From assembly GCA_025362815.1 (NCBI GenBank), contig JANYFG010000106.1, positions 1 through 32,695 on the forward strand: DNA of 32,695 nt, read 5' to 3'. Within the stretch, counting starts at the first letter, position 1, and every line of letters begins with the position of its first letter. This document shows, one piece after another, positions 5,861-14,479 of this stretch. This DNA comes from Rhodospirillales bacterium. Lineage in GTDB: Bacteria; Pseudomonadota; Alphaproteobacteria; Acetobacterales; Acetobacteraceae. The notes below the pieces were generated by a model. That model was not told where the DNA came from. It saw nothing but the letters and a program-made list of their open reading frames with translations, and searched no databases. A program made the translations under genes and the position numbers.

Positions 5861-7981
5861 ATGCCCAATTCCTTACCTTCGCACGTGATGCCATCGAAGC
5901 CGGCGGCGGTTCGCCTTGCGGTGGATATCGGCGGCACGTTCACCGATCTGGCGCTGGAGACGCGGGGGGTTCGCCATACCGCGAAGGTGCTGACGACGCC
6001 GGATGCGCCGGAGCGTGGGGTGATGACGGGTGTGGGCGCGATATTGGCGGCGGCGGGGCTGGCGGCCGGGGACATCACCATTCTGGTGCATGGGACGACG
6101 CTTGCGACGAATGCGGTGATCGAGCGCAAGGGGGCGAGGACGGCGCTGATCACGACGGAGGGTTTTCGCGATGTGCTCGCGTTGGGCAATGAGAGTCGTT
6201 ACGACCAGTATGATTTGAACATCGTTCTGCCGGAGCCGCTGGTGCCGCGTTATCTGCGGCTGACGGTGCCTGAGCGGCTCGACAACGAAGGCCATGTGCT
6301 GCGGGCGTTGGACGAGGAGGCGGTGCGGGCGCTGGTGCCGGTTCTGGTGCGCCACGGGGTGCAGAGCGTGGCGGTGGGGTTCATCCATGGGTTCGTCAAT
6401 CCCGCGCATGAGCGACGGGTGCGCGACATTCTGGGCGAGATGCTGCCGGATATGCCGGTGTCGCTGGCGAGCGACGTGTCGCCCGAGATGCGGGAGTGGG
6501 AGCGGTTTTCGACCACGGCTGCGAATGCGTATGTGCAGCCGATGATGGCGCGGTATCTGGGAATTCTCGAGGCCGATCTGCGCGCGATGGGCATGGCGGC
6601 GCCGATCTTCATGATGCTGTCGGGCGGGGGGCTGACCACGATTGCCACCGCGTGCCGGTTTCCGATCCGGCTGGTGGAATCCGGGCCCGCGGGGGGTGCG
6701 ATCTTTTCGGCGACGATTGCCGCCGAATGTGGGCTTGCGGCCGTGCTGTCGTTCGATATGGGCGGGACGACGGCGAAGATCTGTTTGATCGACGATTCTC
6801 AACCCCAGACGTCGCGCAGTTTCGAGGTGGCGCGCGTGGGGCGGTTTCGCAAAGGTTCTGGACTGCCGCTGCGGATTCCGGTGATTGAGATGGTGGAGAT
6901 CGGGGCCGGCGGCGGGTCTTTGGCGCATGTGGACAGTCTTGGGCGGATTGGGGTGGGGCCGGAATCGGCGGGTGCCGATCCGGGGCCTGCGTGTTACGGG
7001 CGGGGTGGTGTGCATCCCGCGGTGACGGACGCCAATCTGTCGCTGGGCCGATACGATCCGCTGAGGTTCGCGGGGGGTGCGATGACGCTGCACCCGGATG
7101 CGGCGCTGGCGGCGCTGGATGCGGATGTGGGCCGGCCCCTGTCGCTGTCGCCGGAGCTGGCGGGGCTGGGTGTGGTTGAAATGGTGGACGAGAACATGGC
7201 CAACGCGGCGCGGGTGCACGCGATCGAATCGGGCAAGACCTATGATGGGCGCACGATGATTGCGTTTGGTGGCGGTGGCCCCGTGCATGGGTATCGGGTG
7301 GCGGAGAAGATTGGGATTTCGCGCATTTTGGTGCCGACCGGGGCCGGGGTTGGTTCCGCCATCGGGTTCTTGCGCGCGCCGGTGGGCTATGAGGTTGTTC
7401 GCAGTCTGTATCAGCGGTTTTCCACGTTGGATGTGGGGGCGGTGAATGCGTTGCTCGGCGATATGACGGAAGAGGCGGAGGCCGTGGTGGCGGAGGGTAG
7501 TTTCGGGGCGGCCACGCGGCAGGTGCGGACGGCGTTTATGCGGTATGTGGGCCAGGGGCATGAGATTCCGGTGTCGTTGCCGGACAGGGTGCTGACGCAG
7601 GATGATGTGGCGGGGATACGGGCGGCGTATGACCGGGCCTACGCGCATTTCTACGATCGGCCGGTGCCGGGGTCGGATGTGGAAATCATGAGTTACGCCG
7701 TGCAGGTTTCGACACTCACCGAACCCGCCGGTGGCGTGTTGTCCGATGGGGCGGCGTTCGATGCGTCCGCCGCGCGCAGCCAGCTTGTGCGCGACACCAC
7801 GACGGGGGAGGTGTCGGACTGGGCGATTTATGATCGCTTGGATTTGGCGCCGGGTGCCAAACTACAAGGTCCGGCCATCATCGTGGAGAACGAGACATCC
7901 ACGTTGGTGGGGCCGGGGTGGACCGCGCATATCGATTCGCATGGTTATATTCTGATGGTCCGGATGGGAGAGGTGGCATGA
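5861..7981 (+). CDS. hyuA: Hydantoinase/oxoprolinase subunit A
   Basis: The 706-residue protein matches the length of the ATP-binding subunit of hydantoinase B/oxoprolinase-type enzymes. The N-terminal phosphate loop VDIGGTFTDL is at 21-30, a second ASKHA-type loop FDMGGTTAK is at 298-306, and AFGGGGPVHG lies near 467-477. Such enzymes hydrolyse hydantoins, 5-oxoproline or related cyclic amides using ATP, together with subunit B. The ATG at 5861 is favoured by GGAG seven bases upstream; an in-frame ATG at 5888 has no such site. Its stop overlaps the hyuB start (ATGA). A much longer open frame reaching back to 4811 is antisense to the dehydrogenase genes and is not coding. Third codon positions are unusually G-rich, unlike hyuB. 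Confidence 0.93.
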   Translation: MPNSLPSHVMPSKPAAVRLAVDIGGTFTDLALETRGVRHTAKVLTTPDAPERGVMTGVGAILAAAGLAAGDITILVHGTTLATNAVIERKGARTALITTEGFRDVLALGNESRYDQYDLNIVLPEPLVPRYLRLTVPERLDNEGHVLRALDEEAVRALVPVLVRHGVQSVAVGFIHGFVNPAHERRVRDILGEMLPDMPVSLASDVSPEMREWERFSTTAANAYVQPMMARYLGILEADLRAMGMAAPIFMMLSGGGLTTIATACRFPIRLVESGPAGGAIFSATIAAECGLAAVLSFDMGGTTAKICLIDDSQPQTSRSFEVARVGRFRKGSGLPLRIPVIEMVEIGAGGGSLAHVDSLGRIGVGPESAGADPGPACYGRGGVHPAVTDANLSLGRYDPLRFAGGAMTLHPDAALAALDADVGRPLSLSPELAGLGVVEMVDENMANAARVHAIESGKTYDGRTMIAFGGGGPVHGYRVAEKIGISRILVPTGAGVGSAIGFLRAPVGYEVVRSLYQRFSTLDVGAVNALLGDMTEEAEAVVAEGSFGAATRQVRTAFMRYVGQGHEIPVSLPDRVLTQDDVAGIRAAYDRAYAHFYDRPVPGSDVEIMSYAVQVSTLTEPAGGVLSDGAAFDASAARSQLVRDTTTGEVSDWAIYDRLDLAPGAKLQGPAIIVENETSTLVGPGWTAHIDSHGYILMVRMGEVA

Positions 7982-9714
7982 GCACCGCAGCGTTGGCCGG
8001 CATACAGCGCCAGATCATGTGGAACAGGCTGATCGCGGTGGTGGAGGAACAGGCGCAGACGATGATCCGCACGGCGTTCTCCACCACCGTGCGCGAGGCC
8101 GGCGATTTATCGGCCGGCATCTTCGATCTCAAGGGCCGCATGCTGGCACAGGCGGTGACGGGCACGCCGGGCCATGTGAATTCGATGGCCGAGGCGGTGG
8201 GGCACTTCCTGGCGAAGTTCCCTGCTACCAGCATGAACCCCGGCGATCACTACATCACGAACGACCCCTGGCTCGGCACCGGCCATCTGCACGATCTGAC
8301 CGTGGTGACGCCGGCGTTTCGAAACGGCGCGATCGTGGGCCTGTTCGCCAACACCGCGCATGTGATGGATGTCGGCGGGCTCGGCATGGGCCCTGATGCA
8401 CGCTCGGTGTTCGAGGAGGGGCTCTATATCCCGATCGTGAAATGCTTCGATCGCGGTATGGCCAACGAGACGTTCTTCGATTTCATCCGCTGGGGATCAC
8501 GGCTTCCCGTGGAGCTCGAGGGCGACATCTACTCGCTGTGTGCCTGCAACGATGCCGGCGCCAGGCGTTTGGTGGCGATGATGGACGAGTTCGCGATGGA
8601 CAGCATCGATCCGCTGGCGACGTTCATTTTCGACAGCTCCACCAAGGCCACCCTGGCTGAAATCGCCAAGTTGAAGCCTGGGGTCTACACGAACGAGATC
8701 TGTTCGGATGGATACGACGAGACCGTGACGCTGCGAGCCGCGATGCACATTCTTCCTGATGCCATCGAGGTGGATTACGAAGGCACCTCCGGCGTGTCGC
8801 AGCGCGGCATCAACGTGCCGGCGCCTTACACCCGCGCCTATGCCTGCTTTGGGATCAAGGTTGTGGTGGCGCCGGAGATTCCCAACAACTGGGCCAGCCT
8901 GGCGCCGTTTCGAATGAAAATACCCGAGGGCTGCATTCTTGCAGCACCCCGCCCTTATCCGGTGGCGGTGCGCCATGTGGTGGGGCAGTTGCTGCCGGAT
9001 CTCATGATGGGCTGCCTGCACCAGATTGTGCCTGATCGCGTCACCGCCGAGGGGTCGTCGTGCCTGTGGAATCCGCCGTTGCGCGGGGGTGGTTCGGTGA
9101 GCGGCATGGGCCGGCCGAACAGGCCCGTTGTCGCGGACTTCGAAGTGACCACCTTCAACTCCGGCGGCACCGGGGCGCGGCCGTTGCGCGACGGGCTTGA
9201 TGCCACGGCGTTTCCGTCCGGCGTGCGCACCATGCCGGTGGAGGCCACCGAAAACGTGGCGCCGGTGGTGTTCTGGCGCAAGGAGTTCCGGCCGGACAGC
9301 GCGGGCGCCGGCCGTACCCGGGGCGGCTTTGGACAGATCATGGAGATCGGCACGAAGGGCGAGCTTGAATTCGCCGTCAACGCCATTTTCGATCGGGTGG
9401 CGCATCCGCCGAAAGGCCGCGACGGCGGTGGCTGCGGGGCGGGGGGGATCGTGGCCACCGTCGCGGGCGTTGCTTTGCGCACCAAGGGATTTCAAATCAT
9501 CCCGGACGGCGAGCGGCTGGCGCTGTCGCTGCCCGGCGGCGGCGGTATGGGCGATCCCGCCACGCGTGACCCGGCACTGGTGGCCCGCGACGTGCGCGAC
9601 GGGCTGGTGTCGATCGGCCATGCCGCACACCTCTATCGCGTGGCCGTCGATGCAGACGGGGTCGTCGACGATGCGAAAACAACCGAATTGAGGAGCCAAG
9701 CCCATGCGGTGTGA
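7978..9714 (+). CDS. hyuB: Hydantoinase/oxoprolinase subunit B
   Basis: The 578-residue protein is the partner of HyuA. It shows the family hallmarks EQAQTMIRTAFSTTVREAGD near the N-terminus, the stretch around GDLSAGIFDLKGRM, then NDPWLGTGHLHD near 97-108, and a glycine-rich C-terminus with SLPGGGGMGDP. In characterised systems the A and B subunits form a complex that opens N-methylhydantoin, hydantoins or 5-oxoproline with ATP. The start overlaps the hyuA stop by four bases (ATGA), and its own end overlaps the following deacylase by 11 bases. Tight coupling should give equal amounts of the three proteins. The exact substrate cannot be read from sequence. Confidence 0.93.
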   Translation: MSTAALAGIQRQIMWNRLIAVVEEQAQTMIRTAFSTTVREAGDLSAGIFDLKGRMLAQAVTGTPGHVNSMAEAVGHFLAKFPATSMNPGDHYITNDPWLGTGHLHDLTVVTPAFRNGAIVGLFANTAHVMDVGGLGMGPDARSVFEEGLYIPIVKCFDRGMANETFFDFIRWGSRLPVELEGDIYSLCACNDAGARRLVAMMDEFAMDSIDPLATFIFDSSTKATLAEIAKLKPGVYTNEICSDGYDETVTLRAAMHILPDAIEVDYEGTSGVSQRGINVPAPYTRAYACFGIKVVVAPEIPNNWASLAPFRMKIPEGCILAAPRPYPVAVRHVVGQLLPDLMMGCLHQIVPDRVTAEGSSCLWNPPLRGGGSVSGMGRPNRPVVADFEVTTFNSGGTGARPLRDGLDATAFPSGVRTMPVEATENVAPVVFWRKEFRPDSAGAGRTRGGFGQIMEIGTKGELEFAVNAIFDRVAHPPKGRDGGGCGAGGIVATVAGVALRTKGFQIIPDGERLALSLPGGGGMGDPATRDPALVARDVRDGLVSIGHAAHLYRVAVDADGVVDDAKTTELRSQAHAV

Positions 9715-11155
9715 CCTGATCTTTCGCGATGTGACGATCATCGACGGCACCGGCGCTGCGCGCGTTGTGGGCGATGTCGGCGTGTCCGGCGAACGCATTG
9801 CGGGCGTGGGGGATCTGGGCGCCTGGTCGGGCGATCGCGAAATCATCGCAACCGGCAAGGTTCTTGCCCCCGGCTTCATCGATGCCCACACGCATGACGA
9901 CCGCGCCGTGCTGTGCGGGCCTTCGTGCATGACGTGCAAGATGTCCCAGGGGGTCACCACCGTCGTTGTCGGCAATTGCGGAATCAGCCTCAGCCCGGTG
10001 CGCATGACGCAGCGCCCGGTCCCGCCGCTCGATCTGCTGGGCGACGAGCAATGGTGGACGTTCGACAGTTTCGCCGCATACGCCGAACGGCTCACCACCG
10101 ATCCGTCGCCGGTCAACACGGTGGCGCTCATCGGCCATATGTCGTTGCGGGTGGAGGCGATGGAGGGCGATGTGCGGCGCGCCGCCACCGATGGCGAGGC
10201 GCACCGGATGCAGACGCGGCTGCGCGAGGCGTTGCAGCAGGGCGCTTCGGGTTTCTCGACCGGCCTGTATTACCCGCCGAGCCAGGATGCGCCGACCGAT
10301 GAGGTGATCGCGGTGGCCGAGGCCCTGCGTGGCACCGGGGGGCTATATGTCACGCATATGCGCGATGAGGGCGACGGGGTGTTGCAATCGATCGAGGAGA
10401 CGCTCGGCATCGGTCGCGCCGTGGGTGTGCCGGTGGTGATCAGCCACCACAAATGCACGATGCCGCAGAATTTTGGGCGTTCGGCCGAAACCTTGGCGTT
10501 GATCGAGGCGGCCAGCGCCAGCCAGAAGGTAGATTTCGACGTCTATCCGTATGTTGCGGGCTCGACGGTGCTGATGCCCGACAAGCTCAGGCCGAATGTG
10601 CCGGTGAAAATCACCTGGTCGATCCCGCATCCGGAGTTGCAGGGCAAATGGCTCGCCGATATCGCGGCGGGTTGGGGGGTGGAGCAGGGGGAGGCGGCAA
10701 AACGGCTTTTGCCCGCCGGCGCCATTTATTTCCAGATGGACGAAGCCGACGTGCGGCGCATCATGGCGCATCCGTTGAGCATGATCGGCTCGGACGGGCT
10801 GCCGCATGATGCGTTTCCCCATCCGCGACTATGGGGCGCCTTTCCCCGCGTGCTCGGCCATTACGCGCGCGACCTCGGGCTATTTTCGCTGGAGACGGCG
10901 GTGCACAAGATGACGGGGCGTGTGGCGGATGTGTTCGGGCTGGCCGATCGTGGCGTGGTGCGCACCGGGGCCTACGCCGATCTGGTGCTGTTCGATCCGC
11001 TGACGGTGCGCGACGCAGCCGATTTCGACAATCCCACGCTGCCGGCCGAGGGGATCGAGGAGACCTGGGTGGCGGGGCAATCCGCCTATGTGTATGGCGC
11101 GGGGGCCACGGCGGCGCGGGCTGGCCGGGTGATCAGGCGCGGGACCCATGGTTAG
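9704..11155 (+). CDS. N-acyl-D-amino-acid deacylase (D-aminoacylase) family amidohydrolase
   Basis: The 483-residue protein is a complete amidohydrolase of the D-aminoacylase family. The metal-site motifs are in place: HTH at 62-64, NCGIS with Cys92, THMRDEG with His218, SHH at 247-249, and SDG with Asp364. Family enzymes remove N-acyl groups from D-amino acids with zinc; some relatives act on other cyclic or N-substituted amides. The ATG overlaps the hyuB end by 11 bases and AGGAG precedes it. The position suggests that the deacylase processes the ring-opened product of HyuAB, for example an N-carbamoyl or N-acyl D-amino acid. The last residues (GTHG) are encoded by the first unit of a 16-bp tandem repeat. 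Confidence 0.9.
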   Translation: MRCDLIFRDVTIIDGTGAARVVGDVGVSGERIAGVGDLGAWSGDREIIATGKVLAPGFIDAHTHDDRAVLCGPSCMTCKMSQGVTTVVVGNCGISLSPVRMTQRPVPPLDLLGDEQWWTFDSFAAYAERLTTDPSPVNTVALIGHMSLRVEAMEGDVRRAATDGEAHRMQTRLREALQQGASGFSTGLYYPPSQDAPTDEVIAVAEALRGTGGLYVTHMRDEGDGVLQSIEETLGIGRAVGVPVVISHHKCTMPQNFGRSAETLALIEAASASQKVDFDVYPYVAGSTVLMPDKLRPNVPVKITWSIPHPELQGKWLADIAAGWGVEQGEAAKRLLPAGAIYFQMDEADVRRIMAHPLSMIGSDGLPHDAFPHPRLWGAFPRVLGHYARDLGLFSLETAVHKMTGRVADVFGLADRGVVRTGAYADLVLFDPLTVRDAADFDNPTLPAEGIEETWVAGQSAYVYGAGATAARAGRVIRRGTHG

Positions 11156-11182
11156 CGGGACCCATGGTTAGCGGGACCCATG
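11141..11182. repeat. 16-bp tandem repeat across the deacylase stop codon
   Basis: The unit GGGACCCATGGTTAGC occurs at 11141-11156 and 11157-11172, and its first ten bases recur at 11173-11182. The two full copies are identical. The first unit encodes the C-terminal residues and stop of the deacylase. It therefore looks like recent replication slippage that left the protein unchanged by duplicating the stop. Confidence 0.95.
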
Positions 11183-11256
11183 TGTAAAAGTTGCGCAAGG
11201 CAGCCATGCTTTGAAACAGCGTGACCGAGAAACGGCAGATATGTTGACCTTTCGGT

Positions 11257-11856
11257 ATGAGCATTTCCCTGATCGCCTTCACCGGCTTCGCCATCGCGTC
11301 CACCTTCACGCCGGGGCCGAACAACATCATGCTGGCCGCGGCCGCGGCGAGCTATGGGGTGCGCAAGGTGATCCCGATGTTGCTGGGGATCCAGCTCGGC
11401 TTCGGCTCGCTGCTGCTTGCGGTGGGATTTGGTCTGGCCGTTCCGCTGATGCGGTATCCGGTTCTGCAGGAGGCTTTGCGCTGGGTTGGCATTCTGTGGC
11501 TGGTGTATCTCGCATTCAAGATCGCCACCGGCCCCGTGGTGGCACCGGAGCAAGGCACCGCGAAGCCGGCCTTGGGGCTGTGGAGCGCTGCTGCGATCCA
11601 GGTTCTCAATCCCAAGGCGTGGCTGATGTGCGTGGCGGTGGCCACCAGTTGGATCAGCGCCGATCAGCCGGCGCCGCCGCAGGTGCTGGCCACCACGGCG
11701 ATCATGCTCGCGGTCGGGTTGCCGGCTTCGTCGTTATGGGTGGGGATAGGCGCGGGCGCCGCGCGGCTGCTCGACAGGCCGAGCCGGCTGCGCCTGTTCA
11801 ATGTGGGAATGGCGATTCTGCTGGTGGCTTCGGTGCTGCCGCTTGCGTTCGCGTGA
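11257..11856 (+). CDS. LysE/RhtB family amino-acid exporter
   Basis: The 199-residue membrane protein has the family pattern: FTPGPNNIMLAA at about 18-29 in the first helix region, then about six hydrophobic segments, and the central NPKAWLM stretch. LysE/RhtB proteins export amino acids or derivatives across the inner membrane using the proton gradient. Placed just after a hydantoinase and D-aminoacylase operon, it may relieve accumulation of the amino acid released by them; this is inference. No convincing ribosome-binding site precedes the ATG, and a 16-bp repeat lies upstream, so it may be transcribed with the upstream operon or separately. Substrate unknown. Confidence 0.88.
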   Translation: MSISLIAFTGFAIASTFTPGPNNIMLAAAAASYGVRKVIPMLLGIQLGFGSLLLAVGFGLAVPLMRYPVLQEALRWVGILWLVYLAFKIATGPVVAPEQGTAKPALGLWSAAAIQVLNPKAWLMCVAVATSWISADQPAPPQVLATTAIMLAVGLPASSLWVGIGAGAARLLDRPSRLRLFNVGMAILLVASVLPLAFA

Positions 11857-11881
11857 AGGGCGAGGTGTCGTTCTGGAGGGA

Positions 11882-12445
11882 TTGAACCACCGCGCCCCCA
11901 CCACCGGTGCGCCCACGCCGGATATCGCGGCCCTCGCGCGCGCGTTCTTCACCGTGGGAATATGCGGCTTTGGCGGTGTGATGCCGTGGGCGCGACGCAT
12001 CATGGTGGAAAGCCGGCACTGGCTGTCGGACGATGAGTTCGTGGACGCGCTGGCGATGTGCCAGTTCGTGCCTGGCCCCAATATCGTCAATTTCGCGGTG
12101 GCGCTCGGCAGCCGATTTCAGGGTGTTCCCGGCGCGCTCGCCGCCGTGGTGGGGCTGATCGCGGCGCCGATGGTGTTGGTGGTGTGCATCAGCATCGCGA
12201 TCGAGCAGGTGTCCGAGCATCCGGTGGTGGTGGGCGCGCTGCATGGCATGGCCACGGTGGCGGCGGCTTTGGTGGTGGGCATGGCGGTGAAGGTGGCCAC
12301 GCCGATGCTGCGCCGGCGCGACGGGCTGGCGATCGGCATGGCGTGTGCGGCGTTCATCGCGGTGGCGGTGGCGCATCTGTCGCTGGTGGCCACCTTGGTG
12401 GTGCTGGCGCCGATTGCCGTGGCGCTGCATGGATGGCGGCGATGA
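11882..12445 (+). CDS. chrA1: Chromate transporter family protein, half-length, first of pair
   Basis: The 187-residue membrane protein is one CHR domain. It contains FFTVGICGFGGVMPW, RIMVESRHWLSDDEF and VPGPNIVNFAV, the hallmarks of the family, followed by hydrophobic segments. Short-chain CHR proteins are encoded as tandem pairs, each half the length of classical ChrA. Family members export chromate or other oxyanions, but many are uncharacterised. The start is uncertain: no ATG or GTG fits. I chose TTG at 11882, although GGAGG lies only about 3 bases before it; an ATG at 11801 inside the LysE gene is the alternative. It ends in an ATGA overlap with the second half gene. Confidence 0.85.
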   Translation: MNHRAPTTGAPTPDIAALARAFFTVGICGFGGVMPWARRIMVESRHWLSDDEFVDALAMCQFVPGPNIVNFAVALGSRFQGVPGALAAVVGLIAAPMVLVVCISIAIEQVSEHPVVVGALHGMATVAAALVVGMAVKVATPMLRRRDGLAIGMACAAFIAVAVAHLSLVATLVVLAPIAVALHGWRR

Positions 12446-12969
12446 GCACGCAGGATCTGGTGTCGCTCGCGGCGGTGTTTGCCAAGGCGGGGCTGGTTGC
12501 GGTGGGCGGTGTCATCACCGGGATTCCCGAAATCCAGCATGAGGTGGTGGATCTGCATCATTGGATGGATGCCCGCACCTTCGCCGGTTTGTTCGCCATC
12601 GCGCAGGCCTCGCCGGGGCCAAACATGCTCGTGGTGACGTTGGTGGGCTGGCGCGTGGCCGGGGTGTCCGGCGCGCTGGTGGCGAGTGCCGCGCTGATGG
12701 CGCCCCCCGCCGTGCTGGCGTTCGCCATGGGCAGCATCTGGCGGCGTTTTCGCGGGTCGCGCTTGCTTGTGGTGGTGCAGGCGGGACTCACCTGCGTGAC
12801 GGTGGGGTTGATCGCGGCCGCGGCGGCGCTGCTGGTGGAAAACACGGTGTCGTCGGTCGGCGCCGGATTTCTCGTTTTGGTGGCCTCGGCGGTCACGATC
12901 GCCACCCGGCTCAATCCGCTGTGGCTGCTGGCGGCAGGTGCCGCACTCGGCGGCGCCGGACTGATCTGA
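12442..12969 (+). CDS. chrA2: Chromate transporter family protein, half-length, second of pair
   Basis: The 175-residue membrane protein is the second CHR domain. It begins with a hydrophobic region containing VGGVITGIPEIQHEVV, then ASPGPNMLVVTLVGW, the counterpart of the PGPN motif in its partner, and ends in strongly hydrophobic segments. The ATG at 12442 overlaps the stop of the first half (ATGA); another ATG lies nine bases upstream. The two halves presumably assemble as a heterodimer in the inner membrane, equivalent to one full ChrA. The oxyanion substrate is not known. Confidence 0.87.
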   Translation: MSTQDLVSLAAVFAKAGLVAVGGVITGIPEIQHEVVDLHHWMDARTFAGLFAIAQASPGPNMLVVTLVGWRVAGVSGALVASAALMAPPAVLAFAMGSIWRRFRGSRLLVVVQAGLTCVTVGLIAAAAALLVENTVSSVGAGFLVLVASAVTIATRLNPLWLLAAGAALGGAGLI

Positions 12970-13003
12970 AGGTTACCGAACGTCGATCATCCGATGCCAA
13001 CCC

Positions 13004-13780
13004 TTACCGAAACGAGCGCGTCGGGGCCTCGGCCACTTCTTCGTAACGCACGCGTGCGGGTGCGGAGGCGACCATGCCGTTATCTGGGCGATCGTAAATG
13101 AAGCCGTAGGTGGGATACACGCTGCCGTAGCTGCCGGTGTGACCGAGGCCCACGCGCACGGCCGACCAGTCGTTGTTCGAAGAAACGTCGGTGACGGAAA
13201 TGCCGCGGCTCACGCCGCCCTTGCTGGCGCCGGGGCCGGCCCAGTTGGCGTGATCGATCTCGATCTCGCGCGAATTCACCACGTTCTTCACCACGGCCAC
13301 ATGGCCGAGGCGCATCGAGCCGGTGGCACGGAAGTTCAGAACGCTGCCGGATTCGGGGGCCTGGCCGCGGGCATACACGCCGTTGGCGGCATCCCACCAG
13401 TTGGCCGCGTTGCCTTTGAGCTGAATACCACTCGCCGCGCGGGCGAAGGGCACGCATTGCAGGCTCGATCCGTAATAGACGGGCTTGCCACCCTTCAGAA
13501 GCGCGTGCTTGGTCAGGCCGCGATCGCCGCGGGCCATCGCGTTGAGCACCGGAAGACCCTTGCTGCCGGCGGACAGCCTGGCGGACATCTGCGGCGCGGC
13601 AAGCCGCATCACGGGGGTTTTGAGGACAGAGTTTTTGACGACGGCTGTTTTGACGACGGCGGTGTGCGACGAGGACGATTGCGTGCGGGCTGCGAAAGCG
13701 GGTGTGGCGATCAACGGCGCGCTTGCCAGAAGGCCCAAACCCAACGCTGCGACGCGCACTCCAAAGCTCCGAACCCGCAT
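13004..13780 (-). CDS. Secreted CHAP-domain protein (putative peptidoglycan amidase)
   Basis: The 258-residue protein starts with a signal peptide (residues 1-30, likely cut after AFA). A linker carries about four copies of a five-residue repeat (TAVVK, TAVVK, NSVLK, TPVMR; 40-59). A CHAP domain follows at about 100-235, with the likely catalytic triad Cys109 (SLQCVPFAR), His160 (GHVAVV) and Asn179 (DHANW). CHAP proteins usually cut peptide or amide bonds in peptidoglycan and act in the periplasm or outside. The ATG at 13780 has AGGAG eight bases before it. It stands alone, convergent with the chromate transporter genes. Confidence 0.9.
   Translation of the reverse strand: MRVRSFGVRVAALGLGLLASAPLIATPAFAARTQSSSSHTAVVKTAVVKNSVLKTPVMRLAAPQMSARLSAGSKGLPVLNAMARGDRGLTKHALLKGGKPVYYGSSLQCVPFARAASGIQLKGNAANWWDAANGVYARGQAPESGSVLNFRATGSMRLGHVAVVKNVVNSREIEIDHANWAGPGASKGGVSRGISVTDVSSNNDWSAVRVGLGHTGSYGSVYPTYGFIYDRPDNGMVASAPARVRYEEVAEAPTRSFR
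13604..13663 (-). repeat. 15-bp coding tandem repeat in the CHAP protein linker
   Basis: Four 15-base units in frame encode TAVVK, TAVVK, NSVLK and TPVMR. The first two are nearly identical in DNA and the others diverged. The repeat lies between the signal peptide and the CHAP domain, where length is likely tolerated. Confidence 0.75.
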
Positions 13781-14024
13781 GCGCCGATCTCCTTGATGCC
13801 TCACGATATGTTTCCGGTAGCAACACATCGCGGTGGCTGGCAACCCGGCATGGAACTTTTTGCGTGATCGGTTTGCAAGAACACCGTGCCGGGCAGGACA
13901 ACCGGCGCGGGAACGGTATGAAATCCTATTCACAATCCGTTTAACTTTCGGCTTCAAAACGAAAAGCGCGCGTGCCGGTGGCGCAAAGCTTAAAAAATGA
14001 GGCCGAATACCCTGATTCGCAGGC

Positions 14025-14049
14025 GCGGAGAGGCAGCCTGCCCCTCCGC
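14025..14049 (-). other. Hairpin downstream of the second Rid gene
   Basis: Ten-base arms at 14025-14034 and 14040-14049 pair with one mismatch around a 5-base loop, 9 bases past the Rid stop on the minus strand. The stem is GC-rich but no T-run follows it, so it is at most an imperfect terminator. The remainder of the 278-base gap to the CHAP gene holds no other element I can name. Confidence 0.4.
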
Positions 14050-14058
14050 CCCAGGCGC

Positions 14059-14409
14059 TTACTTGCAGACAGTGACCATGATTTCAACGAGATGACGGGG
14101 ATCGGCCATGTTGGCCTGCACGCAGGCCCGCGCCGGCGCGCCGCCTTCCGGCAGCCAGGCAGACCACAGCTTGTTCATGGCGTCGCGGTCGCGGATGTCC
14201 TTCAGCCAGATCTGTGCCTGTAACAAACGGGTTTTGTCGGTGCCGTGGGTTTCCAGGATCTCGTCGATCGCGGCGAGCACTTCCTCGGTCTGGCCAGTGA
14301 TGTCCTTGGAGAGATCGGCGGCGGTGCAGCCCTGAAGGAACACAAATCCGTGATATTCGACGGCCTTCGACAGAACCTTGTTCGGTTCCGTGCGGATGAT
14401 CTTGCTCAT
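14059..14409 (-). CDS. Rid-family (YjgF/UK114) protein with conserved Arg
   Basis: The 116-residue protein has the Rid fold. It has GFVFLQGCTA at 21-30, the TEEVLAAIDEILE helix and the segment APARACVQANM, in which Arg94 corresponds to the substrate-carboxylate-binding Arg105 of RidA. The C-terminal VEIMVTV completes the pattern. It could therefore be a true imine/enamine deaminase or a RutC-like relative, in contrast to the Rid protein at 2721, which has Ser at this position. GGAG lies 8 bases before the ATG. It is the last of three same-strand genes (unknown protein, lipoprotein, Rid) that may be cotranscribed, although a hairpin lies between it and the lipoprotein. Confidence 0.9.
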   Translation of the reverse strand: MSKIIRTEPNKVLSKAVEYHGFVFLQGCTAADLSKDITGQTEEVLAAIDEILETHGTDKTRLLQAQIWLKDIRDRDAMNKLWSAWLPEGGAPARACVQANMADPRHLVEIMVTVCK

Positions 14410-14456
14410 GTCAACTCTCCTTGTGGTTGCGTGGGAAGCGCGGTTTACGTTCGGTG

Positions 14457-14478
14457 GGCGCGGCTCACAAGCCGTGCC
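14457..14478 (-). other. Hairpin directly after the lipoprotein stop
   Basis: A stem of about nine pairs (core CGGCT/AGCCG at 14461-14465 and 14470-14474, one G-T wobble) begins one base after the lipoprotein stop on the minus strand. It lacks a T-run. It could attenuate transcription into the Rid gene or stabilise the lipoprotein mRNA. Confidence 0.35.
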
Positions 14479-14479
14479 G

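Noticed and set aside
11141-11182. CRISPR-like array
   Set aside because: The repeats are directly adjacent with no spacers, and no cas genes are present.
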